DNA of 22,090 bases, from positions 1-22,090 of the forward strand of contig CAYPVT010000011.1 in assembly GCA_964414265.1 (NCBI GenBank). Direction: 5' to 3'. The notes beneath the pieces were generated by a model. It worked only from the letters and a program-made list of their open reading frames with translations. It searched no databases and was not told the origin of the DNA. Shown one piece after another: positions 21,625 through 22,090 of this stretch (its first letter is position 1; every line of letters starts with the position of its first letter). A program made the position numbers and the translations under genes. The DNA comes from VMEP01 sp964414265 (lineage in GTDB: Bacteria; Patescibacteriota; Minisyncoccia; Phycocordibacterales; VMEP01).

Positions 21625-21909
21625 TTAATCCCGCAAAACTTCTTCGTGACGGTAGACTTTTCCCAGAAACAAATAATCGTCACCGTCGGGGACAATGGCG
21701 TTCTCGAAGATGCTGGCGGGGTTGTCTGGGCAAATTTCCTTTACCAAGTCCCATATTACCCGCGCCGAATCGGCCACACTGTTTCCTTTGGAAAACCGCA
21801 TCTCTACCTCACCGGCAAAGACCAGTGAAGCGTCTTGTGGAGCAGGGTGGGTAAAAGTTGGAATCAATTCACCGGTCTCCGCATTGAAGAAAGTATTCAA
21901 TTTAGCCAA
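21625..21909 (-). CDS. Small hypothetical protein, higher-GC single gene
   Basis: 94 residues from a TTG at 21909 with GAGAGGAG six bases upstream. I do not recognise a family. It begins M-A-K-L-N-T-F-F-N-A-E-T-G-E-L-I-P-T-F-T-H-P. A likely helix D-S-A-R-V-I-W-D-L-V-K-E-I lies in the middle. The end is V-P-D-G-D-D-Y-L-F-L-G-K-V-Y-R-H-E-E-V-L-R-D. It looks soluble; a single cysteine is present. Two hand-counted lines give about 54% G+C. It has a two-box promoter, a strong Shine-Dalgarno and a terminator at its 3' side, the same outfit as the genes at 15692-16243 and 18667-18861. Confidence 0.7.
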   Translation of the reverse strand: MAKLNTFFNAETGELIPTFTHPAPQDASLVFAGEVEMRFSKGNSVADSARVIWDLVKEICPDNPASIFENAIVPDGDDYLFLGKVYRHEEVLRD

Positions 21910-21959
21910 TTTGGGCTCCTCTCGGTTTGATTTGTTTGAATTGGTACAACCTAGAGCAT

Positions 21960-21988
21960 ATTATTCATACATATTGAATTTTTGTCAA
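21960..21988 (-). promoter_or_regulatory. Two-box promoter of the 21625-21909 gene
   Basis: On the minus strand perfect TTGACA (21988-21983), a 17-base spacer and AATAAT (21965-21960). The -10 ends 50 bases before the TTG start, leaving a full leader. Confidence 0.7.
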
Positions 21989-22090
21989 TTCTAAAAAAGA
22001 AATCACTCTATTTTAAAGTTTCCTGTTTTTGTTGTAATTGCATAAGTTCACATACATATGGCACTCCTCTTAATTGAGGATATGCGCCAA
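21989..22090. other. Right-edge intergenic stretch
   Basis: AT-rich, with no gene that can be supported. A small inverted repeat TCCTC/GAGGA lies around 22066-22081, and an ATG at 22082 is cut off by the window edge after three codons, so a gene start there cannot be judged. Confidence 0.3.

Noticed and set aside
21695..21994. A 99-codon plus-strand frame opposite the 21625-21909 gene
   Set aside because: No promoter or ribosome site on the plus strand, and it runs through the promoter and Shine-Dalgarno of the minus-strand gene.
22066..22090. Start of a gene at the right edge (ATG 22082)
   Set aside because: Only three codons remain in the window, and the GAGGA is too close to the ATG to act as a normal Shine-Dalgarno.

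Overview
The window looks like a chromosomal piece of a Candidate Phyla Radiation (Patescibacteria) bacterium, most likely of the Parcubacteria/Paceibacteria branch. This is judged from gene content and style: AT-rich core genes, Type IV pilus genes with short hydrophobic pilins, a ComEC split into channel and metallo-hydrolase proteins, a zinc-ribbon L28, and an RNase HI with a C-terminal viroplasmin-like domain. Most core genes have no Shine-Dalgarno sequence. No taxonomic marker was compared with a database, so the placement is inference.

Layout. 156-1430: two envelope proteins of unknown role. 1522-7473: a Type IV pilus operon (pilB, pilC, three classical pilin-like proteins and one large pilin-like surface protein). 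7516-9406: tpiA-pgk (lower glycolysis), meeting a HIT-family hydrolase tail to tail. 9934-12637: recJ and rnhA, separated by a structured repeat. 12669-13202 (-): an unknown gene back to back with comEC. 13286-15639: comEC plus its separate MBL-fold partner. 15692-16544 (-): a nucleoside deoxyribosyltransferase-like gene and rpmB (L28). 16742-17395: a site-2-protease-type metalloprotease. 17652-21542: rpsL, rpsG, a small high-GC gene and fusA (EF-G). 21625-21909 (-): another small high-GC gene. The pilus and ComEC genes together would support DNA uptake: the pilus pulls DNA in and ComEC carries it across the inner membrane.

Three things stand out. (1) The 5' end of fusA is present twice, the first copy carrying an in-frame hairpin-rich insert. 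A 100-N gap there is flanked by an exact 55-base repeat, which points to a graph-assembly artefact and probably to a second allele in the sample. (2) Two intergenic elements (11729-11820 and 17432-17511) share terminal inverted repeats and two internal hairpins whose stems differ by paired substitutions. (3) Two styles of gene start coexist. Core genes have a -10 box directly before the start codon and no Shine-Dalgarno. Three GC-rich single genes (15692-16243, 18667-18861, 21625-21909) have two-box promoters, strong Shine-Dalgarno sequences and terminators at their borders, and look like acquired single-gene cassettes.

No stretch longer than 300 bases lacks a gene. The larger intergenic areas (1-155, 11659-11881, 16545-16741, 17396-17651, 18862-19227, 21910-22090) are described below. 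I see no tRNA, rRNA, CRISPR array, transposase or integrase.
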